From assembly GCF_003860125.1 (NCBI RefSeq), contig NZ_RQYL01000019.1, positions 34,295 to 98,294 on the forward strand: a DNA stretch of 64,000 nucleotides, read 5' to 3'. Positions 51,908 through 60,507 of this stretch are shown here, piece after piece; positions within the stretch are counted from its first letter, which is position 1, and every line of letters starts with the position of its first letter. The notes under the pieces were generated by a model that was not told the DNA's origin, ran no database searches, and worked only from the letters and a program-made list of their open reading frames with translations. Position numbers and translations under genes: made by a program. The DNA comes from Fretibacterium sp. OH1220_COT-178. GTDB taxonomy: Bacteria; Synergistota; Synergistia; Synergistales; Aminobacteriaceae.

Positions 51908-52285
51908 ATGCTCTATGCCGTGGAGTTCTTCCGTCCCGAGGAGTTCGCCTGTCCCTGTTGCGGGAGGGGCCGCCCGGCTCGGCTTCTGGTGCTGTGGCTG
52001 GACCTGCTGCGCCGGGCCTGGGACGGCCCTGTGCGCGTCAACTCGGGGTACCGATGCGCGGCGCACAACCGGGAGGTCGGGGGCGCGGAGCGGAGCCGGC
52101 ATCTGCTGGGATGCGCCGCGGACGTGGCTCCCACGAAACCCGGCGGGGGCGCGTTCCCCGCCCTGGCGCACCGGCTGTGCGCCTTGCCCGGCTGGGAGCT
52201 GATCGTCCACGACCGCTTCGTCCACATCGGCGTCCCGACTGCGGAGTCGGAGAGGCCCTGGGACGGGGAGACGCTTTTGCTGTGA
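51908..52285 (+). CDS. Peptidase M15A-like protein (D-Ala-D-Ala carboxypeptidase/endolysin fold)
   Basis: 125 residues. The substrate-binding and zinc motifs RVNSGYRCAAHNREVGG, SRHLLGCAADVAP (His, Asp) and FVHIG (His) are intact. Without a signal peptide it resembles phage-type endolysins. GGGAGGT precedes the ATG. It closes the four-gene cassette. Confidence 0.85.
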   Translation: MLYAVEFFRPEEFACPCCGRGRPARLLVLWLDLLRRAWDGPVRVNSGYRCAAHNREVGGAERSRHLLGCAADVAPTKPGGGAFPALAHRLCALPGWELIVHDRFVHIGVPTAESERPWDGETLLL

Positions 52286-52556
52286 GCGGGAGGCCGCCTT
52301 GAGGGATGGCCGCGCTGTGCCCCTCCGGCCGTTTGTCGGAGGGGAATGCGATTACGGAGACGATACAACCCCGCTGAACGCGATCGTCATTCGCCTCCCC
52401 TGAAAGGGGACGGCCAGACTGCCAGCGATTCCCCGAAGGGGAGGGCTGTGCAGGTTGGCTGTTTTCTTCATCAGGTGGCTCGCGTCAGCGAACCGGAGGG
52501 GTTGCTCTTCATGCACAGCCACCCCCCAGCCCCTTTGGGGCAGCCCCCTTTTTTTG
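52286..52556 (+). other. Structured non-coding stretch between the M15 gene and hicA
   Basis: No credible gene. An 8-bp stem CCCCTCCG/CGGAGGGG (52320-52327 with 52337-52344) follows the M15 stop. Further on, GGGGAGGGCTGTGCA (about 52437-52451) is nearly inverted at 52512-52527, enclosing about 60 bases. A GC hairpin at 52529-52548 followed by seven T bases (52549-52555) looks like a terminator directly in front of the hicA promoter. Confidence 0.5.
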
Positions 52557-52585
52557 TTGACACGTGTCAAAGCACGTACTAAAAT
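52557..52585 (+). promoter_or_regulatory. hicAB promoter with palindromic operator
   Basis: TTGACA (52557-52562) and TAAAAT (52580-52585) with a 17-base spacer. The -35 is embedded in a perfect 14-base palindrome TTGACACGTGTCAA (52557-52570), placed where the HicB antitoxin would block RNA polymerase. Confidence 0.75.
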
Positions 52586-52614
52586 CGGGGTGTCAGAGCG
52601 GGGAGGTGGGGGGT

Positions 52615-52797
52615 GTGGGCTCGGACGACATCATTAAGATCATCGAGGCCGACGGATGGTTCGCCGTTGCGCAGAGGGGAAGCCACATTCAGTTCCTCCA
52701 TACGACGAAGCCCGGAAAGGTGACGGTTCCCGCCAACCGCAAGGACCTCCCCAAGGGCACGGTAAATGCGATACTCAGACAAGCGGGGCTCAAATAG
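52615..52797 (+). CDS. hicA: HicA mRNA interferase toxin
   Basis: 60 residues with the HicA double-stranded-RNA-binding fold and the catalytic His in QRGSHIQFLH, then GKVTVPANRKDLPKGTVNAILRQAGL. GTG 52615 is chosen because GGGAGG ends eight bases upstream; upstream in-frame codons are inside the promoter. It cuts mRNA when not held by HicB, encoded 28 bases downstream. Confidence 0.9.
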   Translation: MGSDDIIKIIEADGWFAVAQRGSHIQFLHTTKPGKVTVPANRKDLPKGTVNAILRQAGLK

Positions 52798-52825
52798 CTC
52801 CGCACATTCGAGGCAGGTGGCCGAC

Positions 52826-53236
52826 ATGAGAGACCGATACATTTTTCCCGCCGTTTTCAACTATGCCGACGACGGCATCTCCGTTTCCTTCCCCGATCTT
52901 CCGGGGTGTTTCACCTGCGGCGATACAGACGAGGAGGCCGTGCGGATGGCCGAGGAGGCCGTGGGGCTCCACCTGTACGGTATGGAGCGGGATGGCGACC
53001 CCATCCCCGAGCCCAGCCGAGGCGATCGGCTCGCCGTAGCGCCGAACGAATGCATCTTCCTCGTCGATGTCTGGATGCCCCAGGTCCGGGAGGACGTCGA
53101 GCCCGTCTACGTCAAGAAGACCCTGACCATCCCCTCGGACCTGAACGAGGCGGCCAAGCGGGCCAACATCAACTTTTCTCAGGTGCTCGCATCGTCGCTC
53201 CGCCAGATCCTCAAAAAACGGCCCGTCCGAAACTGA
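52826..53236 (+). CDS. hicB: HicB antitoxin
   Basis: 136 residues. N-terminal HicB fold (YIFPAVFNYADDGISVSFPDLPGCFTCGDTDEEA) binds HicA; a C-terminal ribbon-helix-helix type segment (VKKTLTIPSDLNEAAKRANINFSQVLASSLRQIL) should bind the palindrome at 52557-52570. The toxin-first order is as usual for HicAB. Confidence 0.9.
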   Translation: MRDRYIFPAVFNYADDGISVSFPDLPGCFTCGDTDEEAVRMAEEAVGLHLYGMERDGDPIPEPSRGDRLAVAPNECIFLVDVWMPQVREDVEPVYVKKTLTIPSDLNEAAKRANINFSQVLASSLRQILKKRPVRN

Positions 53237-53370
53237 ACAGGGGGTCCTCCGGCTCCGGCATGGAGGCTTTTTGCCGCCCCGTTCCCCCGGCCTTCAGTGG
53301 AAACGCACCCAAAAGAGGAGGCCCCCGACGGTTGTGCGTCCGGCCGATCAAAGTGGATTGTCAAAAAGCG

Positions 53371-53396
53371 AAAACCCCGCTCGAAAGCGGGGTTTT
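53371..53396. terminator. Bidirectional terminator between hicB and tRNA-Cys
   Basis: An 11-bp perfect stem (AAAACCCCGCT/AGCGGGGTTTT) with a CGAA tetraloop. T-rich ends on both strands serve both the hicAB transcript and tRNA-Cys. Confidence 0.85.
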
Positions 53397-53427
53397 ATGC
53401 TTTACCGGAGAAATCCGGATATTCTGC

Positions 53428-53501
53428 TGGAGGCGGCACCCAGATTCGAACTGGGGATAAAGGATTTGCAGTCCTCTGCCTTACCACTTGGCTATGCCGC
53501 C
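53428..53501 (-). tRNA. tRNA-Cys, anticodon GCA
   Basis: 74 bases with encoded CCA. Acceptor GGCGGCA, D-loop AGTGGTAAGGC, anticodon loop CTGCAAA and T-loop GTTCGAATC are all regular, and U73 is the expected discriminator. It bounds the small accessory segment 51017-53236. Confidence 0.95.
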
Positions 53502-53543
53502 CTTTCGGGAAAAGAGGGCCGCCCGTAGCGGGCGACGCGCTCT

Positions 53544-53572
53544 ATTTTAATAGGAAGTCCGCACTTCGTCAA
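53544..53572 (-). promoter_or_regulatory. Promoter of tRNA-Cys
   Basis: On the minus strand TTGACG (53572-53567) and TAAAAT (53549-53544) are 17 bases apart, 42 bases before the tRNA 5' end. Confidence 0.7.
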
Positions 53573-53592
53573 GGAAAAAACGGGTCGGGCGC

Positions 53593-54396
53593 CTATTTGC
53601 GCGTGTAGAGGAAGGGGCCCGCCATCTCGAAGCCCATCTTCTTGTAGTCGAAGATCTGCTCGGTGGAGCCGACCAAAAAGTATCCGCCCGGGGCCAGGGC
53701 GTTGAAGAATTTGACGTAGAGCAGGGATTTGGTCTCCGCCGTGAAGTAGATGACGACGTTGCGGCAGAGGATGACGTCGAACCCGCTTCCGAAGGGGTCG
53801 TCGATCATGTTGAAGCGCTTGAACGTCACGCGGCGCCTGATCTCGGCGTTCACCTCGTAGGTCTCGCCGCCGTCGCGCGTCGTGAAGTACTTGGACAGGT
53901 ACTCCGGCGGGACGTTCAGGAGCTGGCGCTTGAGGTAGACGCCCTTCTGGGCGATGGCGATGGCCCCCTGATCGATGTCCGCGGCCAGCACGGGGGTCGT
54001 GGCGTCCAGCCCGCAGACGGCCGAAAGGATGGCCAGGGAGTACGGCTCCTCGCCCGTCGCGCAGCCCGCGCTCCAGAGCTTCAGCCGCTTGTGCCCGCGC
54101 TTTTTAATCAGCTCCGGGATGATCTGGTCCCTCAGCTTCCACCACTGGTTGTCGTTGCGGAAGAACTCCGAGACGTTGATCGTCAGGTGGTCCAGAAACT
54201 CCCTCAGCTTCCGGTCGTCGTTCTTGATCGTGTTGAAGTACTCGTCATAGGTCTTGACGTTCCAACGGTCCATCAGCATGTGGACCCGCCGGTGGATCTG
54301 ATTCTTGTAGGAATTCAGATCCAAGCCGATGATCTTGCGCAGCTTCTGCTTGAACGTCTCGTACTCGGGCGAGTTGTACTGGTTCAGTTCTTCCAT
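53593..54396 (-). CDS. cheR: Chemotaxis protein methyltransferase CheR
   Basis: 267 residues. The N-terminal helical CheR domain (YETFKQKLRKIIGLDLNSYK) precedes the methyltransferase domain with LWSAGCATGEEPYSLAI, AADIDQGAIAIA and FDVILCRNVVIYF. It methylates receptor glutamates using SAM. No other chemotaxis gene is here; it lies 31 bases downstream of frr and may be read through from the translation-factor run. Confidence 0.93.
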   Translation of the reverse strand: MEELNQYNSPEYETFKQKLRKIIGLDLNSYKNQIHRRVHMLMDRWNVKTYDEYFNTIKNDDRKLREFLDHLTINVSEFFRNDNQWWKLRDQIIPELIKKRGHKRLKLWSAGCATGEEPYSLAILSAVCGLDATTPVLAADIDQGAIAIAQKGVYLKRQLLNVPPEYLSKYFTTRDGGETYEVNAEIRRRVTFKRFNMIDDPFGSGFDVILCRNVVIYFTAETKSLLYVKFFNALAPGGYFLVGSTEQIFDYKKMGFEMAGPFLYTRK

Positions 54397-54427
54397 CAGG
54401 ATTCTTCCCCTCCGGCGGCGCGCCGAA

Positions 54428-54985
54428 TCAGTCCTCCAGGACTTCCTTCTCCTTGGCCTTGTAGGCCTCGTCCACCTTCTTGATGTACTCGTCCGTCACG
54501 TCCTGGACGTCCTTGGAGTACTTCTTGAGGTCGTCCTCGGTGATGGCGGAGTCCTTCTCCAGCTTCTTGAGGGCCTCCACGGAGTCGCGGCGGTGGTTCC
54601 TCAGGACCACGCGGGCCTCCTCCGCCTTCTTCGCCAGGAGTTTCGTCAGCTCGACCCGGCGCTCCCGCGTGAGCTCCGGCAGGGTCAGGCGCACGGACTC
54701 CCCGTCGTTCTGGGGCGTGATTCCGAGGTTCGAGGCGAGGATCGCCTTCTCGATCGCCTTCAGGCTCGAGCGGTCGAAGGGCGAGATCTGGAGCTTGCGC
54801 CCCTCGGGGACCGTGATGTTCGCCATCTGCTTGAGGGGCGTCGGCGTGCCGTAGTAGTCCGCCTTGATGTCGCTCACCAGGCCCGGATGCGCCCGCCCGG
54901 TCCGGATCGCCAGGTACTCGTTATGCAAAAAAGCCAGGGCCTTCTCCATCTTGTCCCTCAGCTGTTTGATCTCGTTCTTGGGCAT
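54428..54985 (-). CDS. frr: Ribosome recycling factor
   Basis: 185 residues. LRTGRAHPGLV-type motif (AIRTGRAHPGLVSDI), YYGTPTPLKQMANITVPEGR and VRLTLPELTRERRVELTKL are the RRF signature. With EF-G it splits post-termination ribosomes. AGGAGG precedes the ATG. Confidence 0.95.
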   Translation of the reverse strand: MPKNEIKQLRDKMEKALAFLHNEYLAIRTGRAHPGLVSDIKADYYGTPTPLKQMANITVPEGRKLQISPFDRSSLKAIEKAILASNLGITPQNDGESVRLTLPELTRERRVELTKLLAKKAEEARVVLRNHRRDSVEALKKLEKDSAITEDDLKKYSKDVQDVTDEYIKKVDEAYKAKEKEVLED

Positions 54986-55053
54986 AACGTCTCCTCCTCT
55001 CGTGTTCTCGACCGCCCCTCGCGGGGTACGGCCAGGAAAACGGGGGTCCCCGG

Positions 55054-55779
55054 TCACTCGGGCTCCCCCTCCTCTACGATTGTACCAATTCGCTCGCCTT
55101 TGACAAGCGCCGAAACGAGGCAGCCCGGACTTTGGACGTCCAGGACGAGGATCGGGATCCCGTTCTCGCGGCAGAGGGAGAAGGCCGAGGCGTCCATCAC
55201 CTCGATGCCGTCCCGCAGCGCCTCGCGGTAGGTGATGCGCGAGAGGAACTTGGCGTCCGCATGGGTTTTGGGATCCTTGTCGTAGATGCCGTCGACCTTG
55301 GTCCCCTTCACCATGCAGTCCGCGCCCATCTCCGCCGCGCGCAGCGCCGCGGTGGTGTCCGTGGAGAAGAAGGGGGACCCGGTGCCCGCGGCGAAGATCA
55401 CCACGCGCCCCTTCTCCATGTGCCGCAGGGCCCGGCGGCGGATGTAGGGCTCGGCGACGGCCCGCATCTCGATCGCGGTTTGGACGCGCGTGGGCACCCC
55501 CAGCTTCTCCAGGACGTCCTGGAGCCCCAGGGCGTTGATGACCGTGCCCAGCATCCCCATGTAGTCGGCCTGCGCCCGCTCGATGCCCAGCGTCTGGATG
55601 TCCCTGCCGCGCAGCATGTTGCCGCCCCCCACCACCATGCACAGCTGGATGCCCGCGTTGTAGACCGCCGCGAGCTCCGCCCCGATCCGACGCATGGCGT
55701 CGAAGTCGAGGCCGAAATGTTTGTCGCCGGCCAGGACCTCGCCGGAGAGCTTGAGGAGCACTCTGTTGTATTTAGGCAT
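55054..55779 (-). CDS. pyrH: UMP kinase
   Basis: 241 residues, bacterial hexameric UMP kinase: KLSGEVLAGDKHFGLDFD, VVGGGNMLRG, GMLGTVINALGLQ and the DTTAALRAAEMGADCMVKGTKVDGIYDKDP ATP site. The tsf-pyrH-frr order is the standard bacterial arrangement. Confidence 0.95.
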   Translation of the reverse strand: MPKYNRVLLKLSGEVLAGDKHFGLDFDAMRRIGAELAAVYNAGIQLCMVVGGGNMLRGRDIQTLGIERAQADYMGMLGTVINALGLQDVLEKLGVPTRVQTAIEMRAVAEPYIRRRALRHMEKGRVVIFAAGTGSPFFSTDTTAALRAAEMGADCMVKGTKVDGIYDKDPKTHADAKFLSRITYREALRDGIEVMDASAFSLCRENGIPILVLDVQSPGCLVSALVKGERIGTIVEEGEPE

Positions 55780-55799
55780 CGCAATCCCCCTTTACATAA

Positions 55800-55837
55800 A
55801 ACTCCGGCGCGGAGTCGGTCTCGTCCACGCCGGAGTT
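55800..55837 (-). terminator. Hairpin with T tract between tsf and pyrH
   Basis: A 10-bp stem (55800-55809 with 55828-55837) with an 18-base loop. On the minus strand it lies 28 bases after tsf and is followed by TTTTATG, so it may lower transcription into pyrH-frr-cheR. Confidence 0.6.
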
Positions 55838-55865
55838 CTCATTTCACGAAACTATGGATAAAAGG

Positions 55866-56462
55866 TCACTCCCCGATCATGAACCGGGCGAAGCGCCGGA
55901 CGACGATGTTCTCGCCCAGCTTGGCGATCGTCTCGACGACCAGGTCGTTGATCTTCTTGTCGGGGTCGCGGATGTAGCCCTGCTCCATCAGGCAGGTCGA
56001 CTCGTAGAACTTGCGGACCTTGCCCTCCACGATCTTCTCGATGCGGTCCTCGGGCTTGCCCTCGTCGCGGAGCTGCTGGCGGTAGATCTCCTTCTCGCGC
56101 TCCAGGTCCTCGGCCGGAACGTCCTCGGCCCGCAGGTACAGGGGGTTCGCCGCCGTGATGTGCATGGCGATCTCGTGCCCCAGGGCGTTGAACTCGTCCG
56201 TCTTGGCGACGAAGTCCGTCTCGCTGTTCAGCTCCAGAAGGGCCCCCACCTTGAAGTTGTTGTGGACGTAGTGGAAGATGCGGCCGTCGCTCGCCGTGCG
56301 GGAGGCCTTCTTGGCCGCCTTGGCGAGCCCCTTCTCGCGAAGGTAGTCGATGGCCTTCTCCACGCTGCCGCCGACCTCGGCCAGGGCCTTCTTGCAATCC
56401 ATCATCCCGGAGCCGGTGCGCTCCCGGAGCTCCTTGACCGCGCTTGCGGAAATGTCTGCCAT
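55866..56462 (-). CDS. tsf: Translation elongation factor Ts
   Basis: 198 residues, the short form that lacks the long C-terminal repeat of E. coli EF-Ts. The N-terminal UBA-like helix ([22 protein letters not shown]) and [16 protein letters not shown] core ([17 protein letters not shown]) are present. It exchanges GDP for GTP on EF-Tu. ATG 56462 (MADIS...) matches the family start; TTG 56468 is too near the AGGAGG. rpsB ends two bases upstream. Confidence 0.95.
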   Translation of the reverse strand: MADISASAVKELRERTGSGMMDCKKALAEVGGSVEKAIDYLREKGLAKAAKKASRTASDGRIFHYVHNNFKVGALLELNSETDFVAKTDEFNALGHEIAMHITAANPLYLRAEDVPAEDLEREKEIYRQQLRDEGKPEDRIEKIVEGKVRKFYESTCLMEQGYIRDPDKKINDLVVETIAKLGENIVVRRFARFMIGE

Positions 56463-56464
56463 GA

Positions 56465-57289
56465 TCAACGGTCCTCCTCGTCCTCGCTCTGTCCGCTGCC
56501 GTAGGTATCGTGCAGGCGCTCGCGGACGGCGATCAGATCCTCTTCCTTGACGTCGACGGGCGCGGCTTCCTCGGCGTCCTTCTCCGCTTCGGCCGCGGCA
56601 TCGTCCTCTCCCTGGCGCCCCTCGATCACGGCGTTGGCCATGAGGCCGGTGATCAGCTTGATGGCGCGGATGGCGTCGTCGTTGCCGGGAATGGGGTAGT
56701 CGATCACCTCGGGGTCGCAGTTCGTGTCCACGATGGAGACCACCGGCACGCCCAGCTTGCGGGCCTCGGCGATGGCGTTCTCCTCGCGGCGCGGGTCGAT
56801 GAGGAAGATCGCGTCGGGAACGGCGGTCATCTTGGCGATGCCGCCCAGGTACTTCTCCAGCTTCAGCTGCTCCTTACGCAGCGTGGCGAGCTCCTTCTTG
56901 GAGAACTTCTCCCACGTGTTGTCCTCGTCGTACTTGCGGAGCTCCAGCATGCGCTGAACGCGCTTGCGGATCGTGGGGAAATTCGTCATCAGGCCGCCCA
57001 GCCAGCGCTGGTTGATGAAATGCTGGCCGCAGCGCGTCGCCTCGTCGCGGATCGTGTCCTGCGCCTGGCGCTTCGTCCCGACGAAGAGCACCGTGCCCCC
57101 CTCCGAGACCGTCGTGCGGATGAAATCGTACGCCTTGTCCAAGCCCCTCACGGTCTTCTGCAGGTCGATGATGTAGACCCCGTTGCGCTCCGTGAAGATG
57201 TAGGGCTTCATCTTGGGGTTCCAGCGCCTCGTCTGGTGCCCGAAGTGCACCCCGCACTCCAGCAACTGCTTCATGCTCACAACTGCCAC
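56465..57289 (-). CDS. rpsB: Ribosomal protein S2
   Basis: 274 residues. [22 protein letters not shown] at the start, [17 protein letters not shown] and IDTNCDP-type motif ([27 protein letters not shown]) are diagnostic. GTG 57289 follows GGGAGG by eight bases; a longer frame starts at 57343 without homology. An acidic tail of about 50 residues extends past the core. Confidence 0.95.
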   Translation of the reverse strand: MAVVSMKQLLECGVHFGHQTRRWNPKMKPYIFTERNGVYIIDLQKTVRGLDKAYDFIRTTVSEGGTVLFVGTKRQAQDTIRDEATRCGQHFINQRWLGGLMTNFPTIRKRVQRMLELRKYDEDNTWEKFSKKELATLRKEQLKLEKYLGGIAKMTAVPDAIFLIDPRREENAIAEARKLGVPVVSIVDTNCDPEVIDYPIPGNDDAIRAIKLITGLMANAVIEGRQGEDDAAAEAEKDAEEAAPVDVKEEDLIAVRERLHDTYGSGQSEDEEDR

Positions 57290-57426
57290 TTTTTCAACCT
57301 CCCAAAGGTTAAGCCTCCGCCCGGCGCTTCGATTTGGAGCCAAAAATCCCGCACCCGTCCACGGACAATGCGCGGGACACCTTCGCGGCCCCGCGCCGAG
57401 CGTGTGTGATCGTCAACACGCAGGAC

Positions 57427-57455
57427 AGTATATCAGAAACCCCCGTTTTTGTGGA
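57427..57455 (-). promoter_or_regulatory. Probable promoter of rpsB-tsf
   Basis: On the minus strand TCCACA (57455-57450) and TATACT (57432-57427) are 17 bases apart. The leader to the rpsB start is about 130 bases, long enough for S2 autoregulation. The -35 overlaps the TRAP-operon terminator hairpin. Confidence 0.5.
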
Positions 57456-57463
57456 CGGGGTTT
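57437..57463 (-). terminator. Terminator of the panBE-TRAP operon
   Basis: AAACCCC and GGGGTTT arms (57437-57444 with 57457-57463) form a hairpin 33 bases after the dctM stop on the minus strand; TTTCTG follows. Confidence 0.55.
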
Positions 57464-57495
57464 CCCGCCTCCCGAACGTTCCGCTTCCCGTCCCG

Positions 57496-58773
57496 TCAGT
57501 AGAGCCCCATCAGGCGCGGCAGCGCCGTGCTCAGAAACGGCAGGTAGCTGAGCAGGAGGATGTCGAGGATCATCACGAGGATGAAGGGGAGGGCCGCACG
57601 TGAGATGTCCTCGAGCGATATCCTGGCGATGCCGCAGCTGACGAAGAGGCAGACCCCCAGCGGGGGCGTCACCATGCCGATCGCGAGGTTGACGACGATG
57701 ACGATGCCGAAGTGCAGGGGGTCGACCCCGATCGTCCGCAGGACGGGCATCAGCACCGGGACCAGGATGATGATGGAGGCGACCGTCTCCATGAACGTCC
57801 CGACGAAGAGCAGCAGCAGGTTGATCATCAGGAGGATGACCACGGGATTGGAGGAGAGCGCCAGCATCCCCTCGGCCACCATCTGCGGCACGCGCCTGGA
57901 GGTGATCACCCAGCTGAAGGCCGAGGAGGTCCCGATGATGAAGAGGATCACCGCCGTGCTGACCGCCGTGTTCACGAAGATGGCCTTGAGCTGGCCGAGT
58001 CGGAGCTCCCGGTAGACGAAGAGCCCGACGAGGAGTCCGTAGACCACGGCCACGACGGCGGCCTCCGTCGGCGTGAAGACCCCGCCGTAGATTCCCCCCA
58101 GGATGATGGCGGGCATCAGGAGGGCCCAGAAGGCGTCGCGAAACGCGGCCGCCCGCTCGGCCCACGAATAGCGCCGCTCGCCGCGGTAGCCGCGCCGCCT
58201 TGCGATCAGCCACGCGACGAAGATGAGGGAGGACCCGACCAGGACCCCGGGGACCACGCCCCCCATGAAGAGCGCGCCGACCGAGACGCCGGTCATGACC
58301 CCGTAGATGATCATCGGGATGCTGGGCGGGATCATCACGCCCAATGTCCCGGCCGTGGCCTGAACCGCCGCCGTGTAGGGCTTTCCGTAGCCCCGCGCCA
58401 CCATCTCGGGGATCAGGACGCTCCCGATCGCGGCGACGCAGGCCGCCGCCGCCCCCGAGATGGCCCCGAAGAACATGCTGGCGATGATGGCGACGAAGGC
58501 CAGCCCGCCGGAGAAATGCCCCACGAAGGTGTTCGCCAGGTGTATGAGGCGGCGCGATATCCCCCCGGTCTCCATGAGGGCCCCGGCCAGGATGAAGAAG
58601 GGAACGGCCATGAGGGGGAAGGAGTCCATGGCGGTGAACATCTTCTGGACGAGCACCGTCGGCGGTATCGAGCTCAGCACCAGCGTCAGGAGCGTCGCGC
58701 TCCCGATGGACAGGGCAATGGGGATGTTGAGGAGGAACAGCACGATCAGCGTGGCGAAGAGGAGCCCCATCAT
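57496..58773 (-). CDS. dctM: TRAP transporter large permease, DctM family
   Basis: 425 residues with about 12-13 helices; LLFATLIVLFLLNIPIALSIG, GALMETGGISRRLIHLANTFVGH, FFGAISGAAAACVAAIGSVLIP and GMVTPPLGVCLFV are DctM hallmarks. It forms the sodium-driven transport core. Its ATG overlaps the dctQ stop. Confidence 0.94.
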   Translation of the reverse strand: MMGLLFATLIVLFLLNIPIALSIGSATLLTLVLSSIPPTVLVQKMFTAMDSFPLMAVPFFILAGALMETGGISRRLIHLANTFVGHFSGGLAFVAIIASMFFGAISGAAAACVAAIGSVLIPEMVARGYGKPYTAAVQATAGTLGVMIPPSIPMIIYGVMTGVSVGALFMGGVVPGVLVGSSLIFVAWLIARRRGYRGERRYSWAERAAAFRDAFWALLMPAIILGGIYGGVFTPTEAAVVAVVYGLLVGLFVYRELRLGQLKAIFVNTAVSTAVILFIIGTSSAFSWVITSRRVPQMVAEGMLALSSNPVVILLMINLLLLFVGTFMETVASIIILVPVLMPVLRTIGVDPLHFGIVIVVNLAIGMVTPPLGVCLFVSCGIARISLEDISRAALPFILVMILDILLLSYLPFLSTALPRLMGLY

Positions 58774-59255
58774 TGCGCCTTCCCCTCCCCAACGAGCTGC
58801 AGCGCCACGGACTCCAGTGCGTAGAGCAGCATCAGCCCCCCGCCCACGACCAGCGCGCCGTAGGGCAGGGCCATCGATATCTCCATCGCCGGGGACTCCT
58901 GGGCGGATACGACCCCCAGAAGGCGCATCCCGTAAAAGATCAGCCCGCCGCAGAAGAGCGCGGCGATCAGGGAACCGAACACCTCGACCGCCCGCTTCAG
59001 CCGGGGCGGAAAGAGCATCGTCAGGGCCTCGACCCCGATATGCCCCTTTCGGCGCAGGCCGATCCCGGCCCCCAGCATGGAGAGCCACACCATGATGTAG
59101 CGGCTGGCCTCCTCGGACCACGGCAGCGACGCCCGCAGGACGAAGCGGAAGATGACCTGCGCGAAGACGATCGCCACCATCGCCCCCACGAGAAAGAACA
59201 GCACGTACTCCGTAAACCCCTGAACGAAATCCAGAAACCTCGAGACCCGTCGCAT
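58770..59255 (-). CDS. dctQ: TRAP transporter small permease, DctQ family
   Basis: 161 residues, four helices. EEASRYIMVWLSMLGAGIGLRRKGHIGV is the DctQ signature. It forms a complex with DctM and receives substrate from DctP. Confidence 0.92.
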   Translation of the reverse strand: MRRVSRFLDFVQGFTEYVLFFLVGAMVAIVFAQVIFRFVLRASLPWSEEASRYIMVWLSMLGAGIGLRRKGHIGVEALTMLFPPRLKRAVEVFGSLIAALFCGGLIFYGMRLLGVVSAQESPAMEISMALPYGALVVGGGLMLLYALESVALQLVGEGKAQ

Positions 59256-59381
59256 ACGACAATCCTCCCCGAACTCTTCTGTGGCAAAACGCCGAACGGC
59301 ACGCGGCAGGCGCGGAACGGCCTCCTCAGGCCCACCCGGCGAGATGCAGGAGCCTCCGGGCGTCGGCGTTGCCTATAAGAA

Positions 59382-59408
59382 GGGAGCGCGGCGAAGCACC
59401 GCGCCCCC
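59382..59408 (-). other. GC hairpin between dctP and dctQ
   Basis: GGGAGCGCGG (59382-59391) pairs with CCGCGCCCCC (59399-59408) with one mismatch. It lies just after dctP on the minus strand and probably lowers expression of the two membrane subunits relative to the binding protein. Confidence 0.5.
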
Positions 59409-59437
59409 GACTTTCAAAAACGGTCGATCCCGCGCCC

Positions 59438-60436
59438 CTAGGGCTTGGAGTTCACGATCTTGTCCAGCAGCTCCGCGGCGTCCCCGAGCTCTCCGCGGAA
59501 ATCCTCGTAGACCTTCCCGGATGCCTCCCTCAAGGGCTCGATGTCGGGCGTCGTGACCTCCATGCCGTTCTTCTTCAGGGTCTCGACGTACTCCTGTTCC
59601 ATCTTGTCGCAGACCTCGCGCTGATAGAGCGCGGCCTCCTGCGCGGCTGCCGCGAGAACCTCCCGGTATTCCTCGGGCAGCGAGGCGAACACGGGCTGGG
59701 CGATGGCGATCATGGCGGGGGAGAACACGTGGCGCGTCAGGGCCAGATGCTTCTGGACCTCGAAGAGCTTGGAGGTGTAGATGACGGGCACGGGGTTCTC
59801 CTGGCCGTCGATGGTCCCCTGCTGCAGCGCCGTGAAGACCTCGCTCCACGCCATCGGTGTCGGGTCCGCCCCCAGCAGGCGCCACATCGCCATGTGCACC
59901 TTGTTCTCCTGCGTGCGGATCTTGAGCTCCGCGATATCCTTCAGCTCGTTGACCGGGCGCTTGGAGTTGGTGAGGTTGCGGAACCCGTTCTCCATCCACG
60001 CCAGGCCGCGGATCCCCTTGGGCTCCAGCAGTCCCAGAATGTGGCGGCCGATCTCACCGTCCAGGACGCCGTAGACATGGGCTTTGTCCTTGAAAAGGAA
60101 CGGGAAGTCGAAGATGAGGAAGCGCTTCTCGAACCCGCCGACCGGCCCCGTGGAGCCGACGTACATGTCGATGGTCCCGAGCTGGAGCCCCTCCAGAATG
60201 TCCCGCTCGCCGGTGCCCAGCTGGTTGTTGGGGAAGATGTCGATCTGCACGTCCCCCTTGGTACGCTCCTCGACCAGCTCCTTGAAGCGGACGGCCCCGT
60301 GATGGTACGCGTTCTCCACCGGGACCGCATGGCCCAGCTTGAGGACGAACTTGGCCTCGGCCGAAGCCGTCCCCGCGAACAGAACGGCCGAAAGCAAAAA
60401 CGCGACAAAGAGAACAGCCTTGAAACGACACTTCAT
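59438..60436 (-). CDS. dctP: TRAP transporter substrate-binding protein, DctP family
   Basis: 332 residues. A cleavable signal peptide (AVLFVAFLLSAVLFAGTASA) precedes the DctP fold: KLGHAVPVENAYHHGAVRFKELVEERT, VQIDIFPNNQLG, the carboxylate-binding Arg region LKIRTQENKVHMAMWRLLGADPTPMAWSEVFTALQQGTIDGQENP and a C-terminal helix. Ligands are typically organic acids. ATG 60436 is preferred to the frame end at 60502 since it follows GGAGGGT and gives the signal peptide. It follows panE by 71 bases. Confidence 0.92.
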   Translation of the reverse strand: MKCRFKAVLFVAFLLSAVLFAGTASAEAKFVLKLGHAVPVENAYHHGAVRFKELVEERTKGDVQIDIFPNNQLGTGERDILEGLQLGTIDMYVGSTGPVGGFEKRFLIFDFPFLFKDKAHVYGVLDGEIGRHILGLLEPKGIRGLAWMENGFRNLTNSKRPVNELKDIAELKIRTQENKVHMAMWRLLGADPTPMAWSEVFTALQQGTIDGQENPVPVIYTSKLFEVQKHLALTRHVFSPAMIAIAQPVFASLPEEYREVLAAAAQEAALYQREVCDKMEQEYVETLKKNGMEVTTPDIEPLREASGKVYEDFRGELGDAAELLDKIVNSKP

Positions 60437-60507
60437 TCTCTGACCCTCCTCATTCGATTTGGCGATACCGCGCCGATAAAGAGCAAAACGCTCCTCCCGC
60501 ACCCGGG

